A model generated the notes under the pieces. That model did no database searches. It was not told where the DNA came from and worked only from the letters and a program-made list of their open reading frames with translations. Shown here in pieces: positions 39,925 to 47,929 of a stretch of 64,000 nt of DNA (the stretch's first letter is position 1; each line of letters begins with the position of its first letter). A program made the position numbers and the translations under genes. Origin of the DNA: Oceanospirillum maris DSM 6286 (lineage in GTDB: Bacteria; Pseudomonadota; Gammaproteobacteria; Pseudomonadales; Halomonadaceae); NCBI RefSeq assembly GCF_000422865.1, contig NZ_KE383936.1, positions 158,146-222,145 of the forward strand. Reading direction: 5' to 3'.

Positions 39925-41235
39925 GTGAAAAATAATATATTGAGAAAAAGTCTATTAGCCGCCTCTGTCAGTGCATTAAGTGTCTTTAGTGGGTCGGCTT
40001 TAGCCGTAGATAAAACCTCAGATGTTGATGTGTCTATTATTCTAGAGGGGATTTTTTATAACGAGCTAAGCTCCGGCACAGCTACACCGGCAGGCTTTGG
40101 CGAGGCAGATCATGATGGCCATGATCATGGCGATACAGAAGAAGGCCATCAGCATGGGTTTGAAGAAGGCTTTGGGCTTGGGCATTCAGAGCTGGCTATT
40201 GATGCGGGACTAGGTGAATTATTCGACGGACGGCTTTTACTTGGTTTCGATAAAAGTAATGTCTCGGTTGAAGAAGCTTGGGTTAAAACCAGATCTTTAC
40301 CGGCTGGCTTACAGTTGAAATTTGGTAAGTTTTTATCTGATATAGGTTATGTGAATAGTCAGCACAACCATAGCTGGGACTTTGCCGATCGTCCTTTAGT
40401 GAATCAATACCTATTCGGTGAGCATGGCTTGCAGGATGTAGGGCTTCAGGCAACGTGGCAGCTTCCAACAGAGAGCTATACCTTGGTTGGTATCGAGCTA
40501 CTTCAAGGCGAAGGCGGTATCCTTGATCCCTATGCAGAGCAAGAAGATGTTTTTGAGGAACAAGATGCAGGGCCTCGTATTATAACGGGTTTTGCTAAGT
40601 TTGGCCCCGATCTAGGTGCTGACCATGCGGTTCAAGTTGGTGCTTCAGGGGGGTATGCCAGCCAGTATGTATCTGGCTACGATAAACATTTCCACGGTAC
40701 AGAACCTCATACAACCGCTCAAATGGGCAGTAGCTGGTTTGCGGGCTTGGATGGCGTTTATAAATACTCATCAGGTAAAGCGTATGGTGAAGGTGATTTA
40801 CGCTTAACCTCGGAATATTACTATGTTGAGCGGGATTTGGCTCAGTATTCCGGTGAGTATCATGGTCATGATATTGGCACGAGCAGCGAAGAGTACCACT
40901 TTGAAGGCAGCACCAAAGGTACCTCTTACACCGAGAAACAAGATGGCCTTTATATTGAAGGTATTTACGGTGTAATGCCGAGATGGCAGGTGGGTGTGCG
41001 TGCAGAAGCATTAGGGTTGGTTAATAAAAAGTGGAGCGGTGGCCATGGGGCTAATCTAGAGTCTTTAGATGCGTCTTATCGTTATTCAGGTCAAGTCACA
41101 TGGCGCCCAGTGGAGCCTGTTTTCTTGCGGACACAGTTTAATCATAAGGACTTTTCCGGCAGCGATGGCAGCAGTAACGAAGTTATTGTGCAGTTCAATG
41201 TCGCTCTTGGTGCCCACGGTGCCCATAGCTTCTAA
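39925..41235 (+). CDS. Zinc-regulated outer-membrane porin-like protein
   Basis: A 436-residue exported protein: signal peptide KNNILRKSLLAASVSALSVF...SALA, then a mature part with alternating beta strands and many aromatic residues, ending in a beta strand. A His/Asp-rich loop near residues 55-80 (ADHDGHDHGD then EEGHQHG) and other His clusters suggest zinc capture at the cell surface. Similar proteins are found beside ZnuA homologues in marine gammaproteobacteria as zinc-regulated porins. I chose GTG 39925 because GGAG lies seven bases upstream and a signal peptide follows immediately. A Zur box precedes it and znuA/C/B homologues follow. Confidence 0.8.
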   Translation: MKNNILRKSLLAASVSALSVFSGSALAVDKTSDVDVSIILEGIFYNELSSGTATPAGFGEADHDGHDHGDTEEGHQHGFEEGFGLGHSELAIDAGLGELFDGRLLLGFDKSNVSVEEAWVKTRSLPAGLQLKFGKFLSDIGYVNSQHNHSWDFADRPLVNQYLFGEHGLQDVGLQATWQLPTESYTLVGIELLQGEGGILDPYAEQEDVFEEQDAGPRIITGFAKFGPDLGADHAVQVGASGGYASQYVSGYDKHFHGTEPHTTAQMGSSWFAGLDGVYKYSSGKAYGEGDLRLTSEYYYVERDLAQYSGEYHGHDIGTSSEEYHFEGSTKGTSYTEKQDGLYIEGIYGVMPRWQVGVRAEALGLVNKKWSGGHGANLESLDASYRYSGQVTWRPVEPVFLRTQFNHKDFSGSDGSSNEVIVQFNVALGAHGAHSF

Positions 41236-41339
41236 TTGAATTGAGACACTGTTTTGATAAGGCAGCTTTGGCTAAGTTAACGCTATCGTACTATTTAGTA
41301 TTGTCTAATTTTATACTATCTTATTTTGCCTGCCTTTTA

Positions 41340-41396
41340 GGTAGAAAGGAGGACTCTACGCTTGTCGTAACCTTTACGATAAGCCTCCTTTCTGCC
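41340..41396 (+). promoter_or_regulatory. Long interrupted hairpin before the znuA-like gene
   Basis: GGTAGAAAGGAGG (41340-41352) pairs with CCTCCTTTCTGCC (41384-41396), and inside it CTTGTCGTAA (41361-41370) pairs with TTACGATAAG (41374-41383), leaving an eight-base bulge ACTCTACG. It has no trailing T-run, so it is more likely an RNA-processing or stability element than a terminator. The left arm contains AAGGAGG. Confidence 0.6.
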
Positions 41397-41436
41397 TGTT
41401 TCCCATTTATTTTAATAGTTAGCGAGAGACAATCTC

Positions 41437-42399
41437 ATGCGACGTTTTTTTATCCTGCTGGCACTTTTGCTGCCTATATATGGGTTTAGTGCTAGTTTTG
41501 CCGTTGCTGCTCAGCCAGTAACGGATGCACCAAATACACAACCGGTTCGAGTTCTTGTCACCACTAATAGTTTGGGCTTTCTTGTTGCTGAAATAGCCGC
41601 GTCTCTGATCGAGAATAAAAAGTTAGAACTTAAGGTGCTAGCGGCTCCAGGACGAGATGTTCACTATCTAGATGCTCGGCCTAGCTTTATTGCTGCAGCG
41701 CGCAGAGCCGATCTATTGATTGAAACAGGTGCCGGTGTAGAAGAGGGTTGGCTACCGGTTGTGGTTTCAAGTGCTGCGAACCCTGCTATCAACGAAGGCC
41801 GGTTAGGACGATTACGTGTTGCAGAGCATTTAACGCTGCGCCAATCCATCACAGTAACCGGCCCCCATGCGGGACATGTTCATGCGGCTGGTAATCCTCA
41901 TTTTAATATCGACCCTCTTCGTATGGCCTTAGCATCCCGAGTAATTGCGAGACGTTTGGGTGATTTTTTTCCAGACCAGAGAGCAGAGTTAATTAAGGCT
42001 TCTTTCTTGCTGGAAAAGCGTCTTAAAGATGCGGCAAAAAAAATGGCGGCACAATTGATTGAAGGACAACGCTTTATTGCTTATCACGAAGATGTTGATT
42101 ATTTAGAAGAATGGCTGCCCGTGATCAATATCGGTTACTTAGAGCCTATTCCGGGGTTGCCGCCAACCTCAAAGCATTTACGCAGCCTAGTTGAACAGCA
42201 TAAAGGTGACGCGCTTGATAGAGAGCCAAAACCACGGGTTATTTTTGCTGCATTCAACCCCAGTCAAGGCGCTGATTTTCTAAAAAATCGTTTAGGCTGG
42301 ACGACGCACCCTGTCCCTATAGAGCCTGAGCAGCCCAACTGGGAAAGCTATTTAAAATTGATGATTATATGGACTGATGCTTTTGATAAAAAATACTAG
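41437..42399 (+). CDS. Zinc ABC transporter substrate-binding protein (ZnuA-like)
   Basis: A 320-residue periplasmic metal-binding lipid-free protein with signal peptide FFILLALLLPIYGFSASFAVAA. Cluster A-I features include VLVTTNSLGFLVAEIA at the mature N-terminus and histidines in GRDVHYLDARPS, AGNPHFNIDP and RFIAYHEDVDYLEEWL, the three usual zinc ligands. The His-rich charged loop of ZnuA is replaced by the short HAGHVHAAG. It is followed by an overlapping ABC ATPase and permease, and preceded by a Zur-controlled porin gene. Confidence 0.9.
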   Translation: MRRFFILLALLLPIYGFSASFAVAAQPVTDAPNTQPVRVLVTTNSLGFLVAEIAASLIENKKLELKVLAAPGRDVHYLDARPSFIAAARRADLLIETGAGVEEGWLPVVVSSAANPAINEGRLGRLRVAEHLTLRQSITVTGPHAGHVHAAGNPHFNIDPLRMALASRVIARRLGDFFPDQRAELIKASFLLEKRLKDAAKKMAAQLIEGQRFIAYHEDVDYLEEWLPVINIGYLEPIPGLPPTSKHLRSLVEQHKGDALDREPKPRVIFAAFNPSQGADFLKNRLGWTTHPVPIEPEQPNWESYLKLMIIWTDAFDKKY

Positions 42400-43081
42400 T
42401 CAGCTAAGCCTAGTCGCAGCGTTTGATGAGGCTTGTTTAGGCTACAGTTCAAACGTGGCCCAGGCCCTCGGGCCGATAAATGTTCAGTTAAAACAGGGGC
42501 AGCGTTTCGTTTTAACAGGAGATAACGGAAGCGGAAAATCCTTGTTGCTAAAAACGTTAGCGGGTGTGTTACCGATATTAAAAGGCCAGTTAACCATCTT
42601 TACAGAGCGTATTGCCTATCTTTCCCAGGAGCACTCTAGACCGGATGTTTGGCCGCTCACGGGATATGATTGGTTTGAAATGATGGGCGCTGATCGACCG
42701 CTAGGGAAGGCATGTCCCCTCTCTTCTGGTTTGCTGGATCGACGATTAGATCAGCTAAGTGGCGGGCAGTGGCAGCGGGTACGGTTGTCAGCCGTGTTTG
42801 CCTCTGGGGCAGACTTGATTATTTTAGATGAGCCAACTAATCATCTGGATCATTTCGCAAAAACGTTGCTCGCGGATCGCTTGCATGCTTTGCCCTCAAA
42901 CTGCTGCTTATTGATGACCAGTCACGATAGCCTTTTAATGGAAGGGTTAGATGTTGAGACGTTAAAGCTTGAGAAATTAAAGATAGAGCGACTAGAGCTT
43001 GAAACACTAAAAATGGAAGAATCAAAAGCTGAACGGATAACAGCTAAACAACACAGTGAGTTTGCCAGTCATGTTGGATAG
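42377..43081 (+). CDS. Zinc ABC transporter ATP-binding protein (ZnuC-like)
   Basis: A 234-residue ABC ATPase: Walker A GDNGSGKS, Q-loop near IAYLSQEHSRP, signature LSGGQWQRVRL, Walker B LIILDEPTNHLD and switch His in MTSHDS. It overlaps the end of the znuA-like gene by 23 bases. The last 40 residues are unusual: four 15-base repeats (42962-43021) encode LKLEK, LKIER, LELET, LKMEE, an extended helical tail. The start at 42377 has a poor ribosome site, consistent with coupling. Confidence 0.9.
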   Translation: MLLIKNTSQLSLVAAFDEACLGYSSNVAQALGPINVQLKQGQRFVLTGDNGSGKSLLLKTLAGVLPILKGQLTIFTERIAYLSQEHSRPDVWPLTGYDWFEMMGADRPLGKACPLSSGLLDRRLDQLSGGQWQRVRLSAVFASGADLIILDEPTNHLDHFAKTLLADRLHALPSNCCLLMTSHDSLLMEGLDVETLKLEKLKIERLELETLKMEESKAERITAKQHSEFASHVG

Positions 43082-43856
43082 TTTCTGGATCTGGCCCTTT
43101 ATCTCTGGGGCTAGTATCGCGTTTTTGTTAGGGCTTGCTGGCGCTACACTTTTTTTGCGTTCCGCGATATGGCAAGGGCTTGTTGTCGGGCAAAGTGCAG
43201 CCGCTGGAGGCGTTTTAGCCAGTGTTATGGCTTTACCTCTCGTTCCGGTTGCACTTTTGTTTAGTGCCTTGGTCTCTTTGCTCACAAGGCGAAAAGCAAA
43301 ACTGCAGCAAGAACGTTTATTGCTGGCTTTTCTGTTATGTGGAGCCTTAATGACGCTGTTGATTGTTAATATCCCCCAGGCCAGCGTTGCGGCATCCCGT
43401 TGGCTTGAGGGGGATGTTTACTTTATCACTCGGCAAGATAGCTTATGGTTACTTATTCCTATAATGATGCTTGCTGTCGGATACTCTACGTTGCAGCGTG
43501 TTTGGCAGCATAGCCAAATAATGCCAGATAGAGGCTGCGCCCCAAGACTTAGCCGTTGGCGTTTTCTTTTTGAAGCATTCTGGCAGTTATTATTGATCGT
43601 CCTAGGGTGTCTTTTTTTAGGTCTGCCAGCGGCCTTATTTTTAATATTGTTACCGGCCTGGATTGCCGCTTTTGTGGCAAATGGGTTTAAGCCCTTTCTG
43701 CTGCTAAGTAGTCTGATTAGCCTGGTCTTATTTGTAATATCTTGGGCGGTTGCCCTAGATCTAGATCAGCCCTTCTCGCCTATATTGATTCTTCTTGGTA
43801 GCAGCTTTGCACTACTGATTTATCTACTTAAACCGTTTTTTATGACTAAAAAATAG
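43071..43856 (+). CDS. Zinc ABC transporter permease (ZnuB-like)
   Basis: A 261-residue integral membrane protein of the ABC-3 family, with about seven hydrophobic segments, the early FLLGLAGATLFLRSAIWQGLVVGQSAAAGGVLAS and the middle block RWLEGDVYFITRQD typical of ZnuB. It probably forms the zinc channel with the ZnuC-like ATPase. ATG 43071 overlaps the znuC stop by 11 bases; a GTG at 43056 is an alternative. Confidence 0.88.
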   Translation: MLDSFWIWPFISGASIAFLLGLAGATLFLRSAIWQGLVVGQSAAAGGVLASVMALPLVPVALLFSALVSLLTRRKAKLQQERLLLAFLLCGALMTLLIVNIPQASVAASRWLEGDVYFITRQDSLWLLIPIMMLAVGYSTLQRVWQHSQIMPDRGCAPRLSRWRFLFEAFWQLLLIVLGCLFLGLPAALFLILLPAWIAAFVANGFKPFLLLSSLISLVLFVISWAVALDLDQPFSPILILLGSSFALLIYLLKPFFMTKK

Positions 43857-43913
43857 ATAAAAAAATAGGTTGAGGCTTGCGTCATAGGAAAAGGATCGCT
43901 AAATTGATATAAA

Positions 43914-43927
43914 ACCAAGCGCTTGCT
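43914..43927 (+). promoter_or_regulatory. KstR2-type TetR operator before the acyl-CoA operon
   Basis: ACCAAGCGCTTGCT matches AnCAAGnnCTTGnT at every defined base. It sits between a possible TTGATA -35 (43904-43909) and a weak TAGTTA -10 (43927-43932), where a repressor would block RNA polymerase. The acyl-CoA synthetase gene starts about 120 bases downstream. Confidence 0.6.
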
Positions 43928-44047
43928 AGTTATTTTGCCTGCGCTTTTTTTAGAGTGTTAGAGTGACGTTTACGTAAACTGACTGGATGTGCTTTGCATC
44001 TGGCCATGAATAAGAATAATCAGGCGTAAAATATTCGGAGACCCATA

Positions 44048-45769
44048 ATGACCGCTAAAACTACCCCTAATACGACTGCAGGTACTGGCTCTATGGCAAG
44101 TACTGGCTCTGTAAATAAAGAGCATTACGCTGCTTTTATGGCTGACTTTTCCATGGATCAAGTGGAAGCACAGTTTACCGGTAGCTTAAAAGATGGCTTT
44201 AATGCCTGCGTTGAGTGCTGTGATAAACAAGTTAATGCAGGCCGTGGTGATGAAGCCGGTTTGTATTGCGAAGCCACAGACGGCACCAGTTCAAGCTATA
44301 CCTGGGCGGAATTACAGAAAAAATCAGCCCAGTTTGCTAATTTCCTAGCGGCTCAGGGCGTCACCGCCGGTGACCGCGTTTCCTGTATGTTACCGCGTAC
44401 CGCCGACCTTTTAGTGGTTGTACTGGGAACGTGGCGTATTGGCGCTGTCTATCAGCCCCTGTTTACCGCTTTCGGTTATGAAGCGATTGAATACCGTATC
44501 TCCCAGTGTGATGCCAAACTGGTGGTGACTGATAGCAACAATCGCCATAAATTTGATCAAGTAAAAGGTTTACCTTCTGTTGTGCAAGTGTGTGATAACG
44601 CTGCTGATGCTGAAGCAAAAGGTGATCTGCACTTTGCGACCATTATGGCGGCACAGGATGACACATTTGAACCGGTTATTTTGGCCGCAGACCAGCCGTT
44701 TTTGCAGATGTTTACCTCGGGCACCGTTGGTAAATCAAAAGGGGTTGCTGTACCTCTGAAAGCATTGGTTGCCTTCCATATTTATATGAAGTACGCCATC
44801 GGTTTAGAGCAAGATGATAAGTATTGGAACGTCGCTGATCCAGGTTGGGCTTATGGTTTGTACTACGCCATTACCGGCCCATTGTGTTCAGGGGTTGCAA
44901 CGCACTTTAATGAAGCGGGCTTTACCACAGAAAACACCTATGAAATGCTGGAGAAATACCAGATTACTAATCTGGCTGCTGCTCCAACAGCCTACCGAAT
45001 GATGATGGCTAGCGATGCTCATAAGGAGATGAATCCTAAGCTTGTGCTGCGTCGGGCCAGCTCTGCCGGTGAGCCTTTAAGTCCAGAAGTTGTTAACTGG
45101 GTAACAGATGTATTGGGTTGCCCTGTGATGGATCATTATGGACAGACTGAAACGGGCATGACCTGCTGCAACCATCACACTCTTGAACATAATATGCACA
45201 TTGGTGCGATGGGCTACGCCCTGCCGGGCTATCGTGTGGTGGCTCTGGATGCGGACTATAACGAGGTTAGCGCAGGGGAAGAGGGGCAGTTTGCTGTTGA
45301 TATGGAAAATTCACCTGCATTTTTCTTCCAAGGCTACACTTGGCAGGAGAAAAAACCCTTCCACGGCAAGTATTACTTAACCGGTGATATGGTCTTTGAA
45401 AACCGTGATGGTTGTTACCAGTTTAGTGGTCGTGATGACGATATTATCACGACTGCAGGCTACCGTGTAGGTCCTGCCGATGTTGAAGGGACTGTGTTAG
45501 AGCATGAAGCGGTGGCAGAAAGTGCAGCCGTAGGTAAGCCCGATGCAAAACGTGGTCATATCATCAAATCTTTTGTTGTACTGCGTGATGGTTACGAGCC
45601 TTCGGCTGAACTGGTGCAGGATATTCAAAACCTAGTTCGTGAACGTTTATCAACCCACTCTTTCCCACGAGAGATTGAGTTTGTTGATGAGCTGCCAAAA
45701 ACACCTAGTGGCAAAATTCAGCGCTTTGTTCTACGTAAACAAGCAGAAGACGAAGCAGCAACTGTATAG
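44048..45769 (+). CDS. AMP-forming acyl-CoA synthetase
   Basis: 573-residue member of the acetyl/medium-chain acyl-CoA synthetase group, activating a carboxylic acid with ATP and CoA. The AMP-binding P-loop TSGTVGKSKG, the YGQTETGMTCCNHH motif, the YYLTGDMVFENRDG and FSGRDDDIITTAGYRVGPADVE region, and the C-terminal catalytic Lys in PKTPSGKIQRFVLRK are all intact. The first 25 residues are Thr/Ser/Gly rich and probably disordered. It is the first gene of a probable operon with an SDR and an acyl-CoA dehydrogenase; the exact substrate (short, medium or branched chain) cannot be told. Confidence 0.93.
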   Translation: MTAKTTPNTTAGTGSMASTGSVNKEHYAAFMADFSMDQVEAQFTGSLKDGFNACVECCDKQVNAGRGDEAGLYCEATDGTSSSYTWAELQKKSAQFANFLAAQGVTAGDRVSCMLPRTADLLVVVLGTWRIGAVYQPLFTAFGYEAIEYRISQCDAKLVVTDSNNRHKFDQVKGLPSVVQVCDNAADAEAKGDLHFATIMAAQDDTFEPVILAADQPFLQMFTSGTVGKSKGVAVPLKALVAFHIYMKYAIGLEQDDKYWNVADPGWAYGLYYAITGPLCSGVATHFNEAGFTTENTYEMLEKYQITNLAAAPTAYRMMMASDAHKEMNPKLVLRRASSAGEPLSPEVVNWVTDVLGCPVMDHYGQTETGMTCCNHHTLEHNMHIGAMGYALPGYRVVALDADYNEVSAGEEGQFAVDMENSPAFFFQGYTWQEKKPFHGKYYLTGDMVFENRDGCYQFSGRDDDIITTAGYRVGPADVEGTVLEHEAVAESAAVGKPDAKRGHIIKSFVVLRDGYEPSAELVQDIQNLVRERLSTHSFPREIEFVDELPKTPSGKIQRFVLRKQAEDEAATV

Positions 45770-45780
45770 CAACGATTTTT

Positions 45781-45845
45781 GGCTACCACGCAGAGCGTGG
45801 TAGCCCGTTAAGAGTTAACTCGTTCCCACGCTCTGCGTGGTAACG
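45781..45845. repeat. Inverted pair of REP-like hairpins (BIME-like)
   Basis: Two hairpins with the same 15-base core in opposite orientation: GGCTACCACGC-AGA-GCGTGGTAGCC (45781-45805, perfect) and CGTTCCCACGC-TCT-GCGTGGTAACG (45821-45845, one mismatch), separated by GTTAA-GAG-TTAAC. The core CCACGCTCTGCGTGG is a well-known repeat in many proteobacterial genomes. It lies between two genes of one operon and may protect or pause the transcript. Confidence 0.8.
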
Positions 45846-45864
45846 CAAACGTGAGAGAAACCCC

Positions 45865-46626
45865 ATGCAAATTTCAGGAAAAACCTTCTTAGTTACTGGT
45901 GCTAGCTCAGGCTTAGGCGAAGCAACAACGCGTAGTCTAATTGCTCAAGGTGCCAATGTTGTCTTGGCCGATATCAATAAAGCAGGTATTGAACTTGCGG
46001 CGGAGCTGGGTCAGGCGGCAAGTTTTATCGCTACGGATATTACCTCGGAAGAGGATGTACAAAATGCTGTTAATTTAGCGGTTGAATCTTACGGTGCTCT
46101 ACATGGCGTAGTGCATTGTGCCGGTATTGTTGTGGTACAGAAACTATTGGATCGTGATTTAAACCCTGCATCGTTGGATCTGTTCGCTAAAGGGGTAAAT
46201 ATCAACTTAGTGGGCACATTTAATGTTAATCGACTTGCTGCTCAAGCGATGGCTAAAAATGAGCCTTTGGCAGATAACGAACGCGGCATTATTATCAACA
46301 CGGCGTCTATTGCTGCCTTTGATGGTCAGGTTGGACAAGCGTCTTATGCGTCGTCTAAAGCCGGTGTTGCTGGTATGGCACTGCCTTTAGCCCGAGAACT
46401 ATCCCGCCACGGTATTCGTGTGATGACACTGGCCCCAGGTGTATTTGAAACACCGATGATGAGTGATATCCCTGACGAAGCCGTTGAAGCGTTAGGCAAC
46501 TCTGTGCCTTTCCCTAAACGCTTGGGTAAACCTGCAGAATTTGCCGCAATGGCCTGCCATATTATTGAAAATACCATGCTGAATGGTGAGGTGATCCGCT
46601 TAGATGGCGCTATCCGTATGGTTTAA
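45865..46626 (+). CDS. SDR dehydrogenase, type 2 3-hydroxyacyl-CoA dehydrogenase-like
   Basis: A 253-residue short-chain dehydrogenase. The NAD-binding [18 protein letters not shown], the HCAGIVVV block, catalytic Ser in [15 protein letters not shown] and Tyr-Lys in ASYASSKAG are present. Its closest known relative by motif is HSD17B10, which oxidises 3-hydroxyacyl-CoA and 2-methyl-3-hydroxybutyryl-CoA ([24 protein letters not shown] segment, and the GVFETPMM block). It sits between an acyl-CoA synthetase and an acyl-CoA dehydrogenase. Three 16-base repeats follow its stop codon. Confidence 0.9.
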   Translation: MQISGKTFLVTGASSGLGEATTRSLIAQGANVVLADINKAGIELAAELGQAASFIATDITSEEDVQNAVNLAVESYGALHGVVHCAGIVVVQKLLDRDLNPASLDLFAKGVNINLVGTFNVNRLAAQAMAKNEPLADNERGIIINTASIAAFDGQVGQASYASSKAGVAGMALPLARELSRHGIRVMTLAPGVFETPMMSDIPDEAVEALGNSVPFPKRLGKPAEFAAMACHIIENTMLNGEVIRLDGAIRMV

Positions 46627-46633
46627 GCATGTT

Positions 46634-46679
46634 GCTTATTTAATATGCCGTTTATTTAACATGCCCTTTATTTAAAAAG
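46634..46679 (+). repeat. 16-base tandem repeat between the SDR and acyl-CoA dehydrogenase genes
   Basis: GCTTATTTAATATGCC (46634), GTTTATTTAACATGCC (46650) and a partial CTTTATTTAAAAAG (46666) are contiguous imperfect copies filling nearly the whole spacer. Confidence 0.85.
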
Positions 46680-46694
46680 TTGAGGAATACCGCT

Positions 46695-47852
46695 ATGCAG
46701 ATGGCATTAACCGAAGAGCAGCAGATGATTCAGGATATGGCGCGTAAATTCGCCGAGACTGAATTAGAGCCAATGGCAGCAGAGCTGGATAAAACCGGCA
46801 ACCGTGAGGTGCTACTGTCCAACCTAAAAAAATTAGCCGATCTTGGTTTTATGGGCTTAAACGTCAAAGCGGAATATGGCGGCTCTGAAGCCGGTGTTGT
46901 TGCTTTTAGCGTTGCGATGACAGAAATTGCCCGAGCCTGTGCCTCTACCGCCGTTACGATGTCAGTCACTAACATGGTGGCCGAAGTGATTCAGGAAGTG
47001 GGTAACGAAGAGCAGCGCCAGAAGTATATTCCTAAAATATGCAGTGGGGAATTTGCCGCAGGTAGTTTCTGTTTAAGTGAAGCGAATGCTGGGTCAGATC
47101 CTTCCGGTATGCGTGCCAGTGCCATTAAAGATGGCGAAGACTGGGTGATCAACGGTGCTAAGCAGTGGATCAGTAGCGCTGAATACGCCGGTGTTTTTGT
47201 GGTCTGGGCGGTGACCGATAAAGATGCCCCTAAAGGTAAAGGTATCTCCTGCTTTTTAGTTGATGCGGATAACCCTGGTGTCACTATCAGCAAAGCAGAA
47301 GAAAAAATGGGCCAAAAGGCCTCTGCGACTAACGAAGTCGTGTTTGATAACTGCCGCGTGCCGGACTCTGCCATTATGGGCAAGTTAAATGATGGTTTCC
47401 GCATTGCCGTGGCTGAACTGGCGGGAGGGCGCATTGGTATCGGCTCACTGGCGCTAGGCATTGGTAGTGCGGCTATGGATTATGCGGCGCGTTATACCAA
47501 AGAGCGGGAACAGTTTGGTAAGCCGCTATCCAGCTTTCAAGGGCTGCAATGGATGATGGCGGATCATTATACCGAGCTTGAAGCGGCGCGCTTGTTGCTA
47601 ATGAGTGCCGCTTGGAAGAAAGAACAAGGCCTACCCTTTGCCAAAGAAGCGTCAATGGCCAAACTCTATGCCACTGAAAAAGCTAATACTGCCTGCTACA
47701 GTGCACTGCAGCTTATGGGTGGCAACGGCTACGTCAAAGAGTACCCGCTGGAACGCTTCGCCCGTGATGCCCGTGTCACCACTATTTATGAAGGTACTAG
47801 TGAGATTCAACGAGTGATTATCGCCCGTGAAATTTTGAAAGATCTTGGTTAA
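46695..47852 (+). CDS. Acyl-CoA dehydrogenase
   Basis: A 385-residue flavoprotein that introduces the alpha-beta double bond in acyl-CoA. Family blocks: FCLSEANAGSDPSGMRA, WVINGAKQWISSAEYAG, YTKEREQFGKPLSSFQG, QLMGGNGYVKEYPLERFARD and the catalytic Glu in TIYEGTSEIQRVIIAR. GAGG lies nine bases before ATG 46695; a second ATG two codons later is possible. Last gene of the operon; with the SDR and a thiolase it would complete a short- or branched-chain beta-oxidation spiral. Confidence 0.93.
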   Translation: MQMALTEEQQMIQDMARKFAETELEPMAAELDKTGNREVLLSNLKKLADLGFMGLNVKAEYGGSEAGVVAFSVAMTEIARACASTAVTMSVTNMVAEVIQEVGNEEQRQKYIPKICSGEFAAGSFCLSEANAGSDPSGMRASAIKDGEDWVINGAKQWISSAEYAGVFVVWAVTDKDAPKGKGISCFLVDADNPGVTISKAEEKMGQKASATNEVVFDNCRVPDSAIMGKLNDGFRIAVAELAGGRIGIGSLALGIGSAAMDYAARYTKEREQFGKPLSSFQGLQWMMADHYTELEAARLLLMSAAWKKEQGLPFAKEASMAKLYATEKANTACYSALQLMGGNGYVKEYPLERFARDARVTTIYEGTSEIQRVIIAREILKDLG

Positions 47853-47929
47853 GAGCTGTATTTTATGCTAAGACGCTTGTGATTTTAACGGATAGCGCGA
47901 AATTCCCCTTCCAAAATTATCGAGCCTAA

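Noticed and set aside
41241..41489. 82-codon reading frame before the znuA-like gene
   Set aside because: It runs through the long hairpin and into the znuA signal sequence in another frame; no ribosome site or family.
46991..47461. Long minus-strand reading frame inside the acyl-CoA dehydrogenase gene
   Set aside because: Shadow of a well-supported gene; no recognisable motifs.
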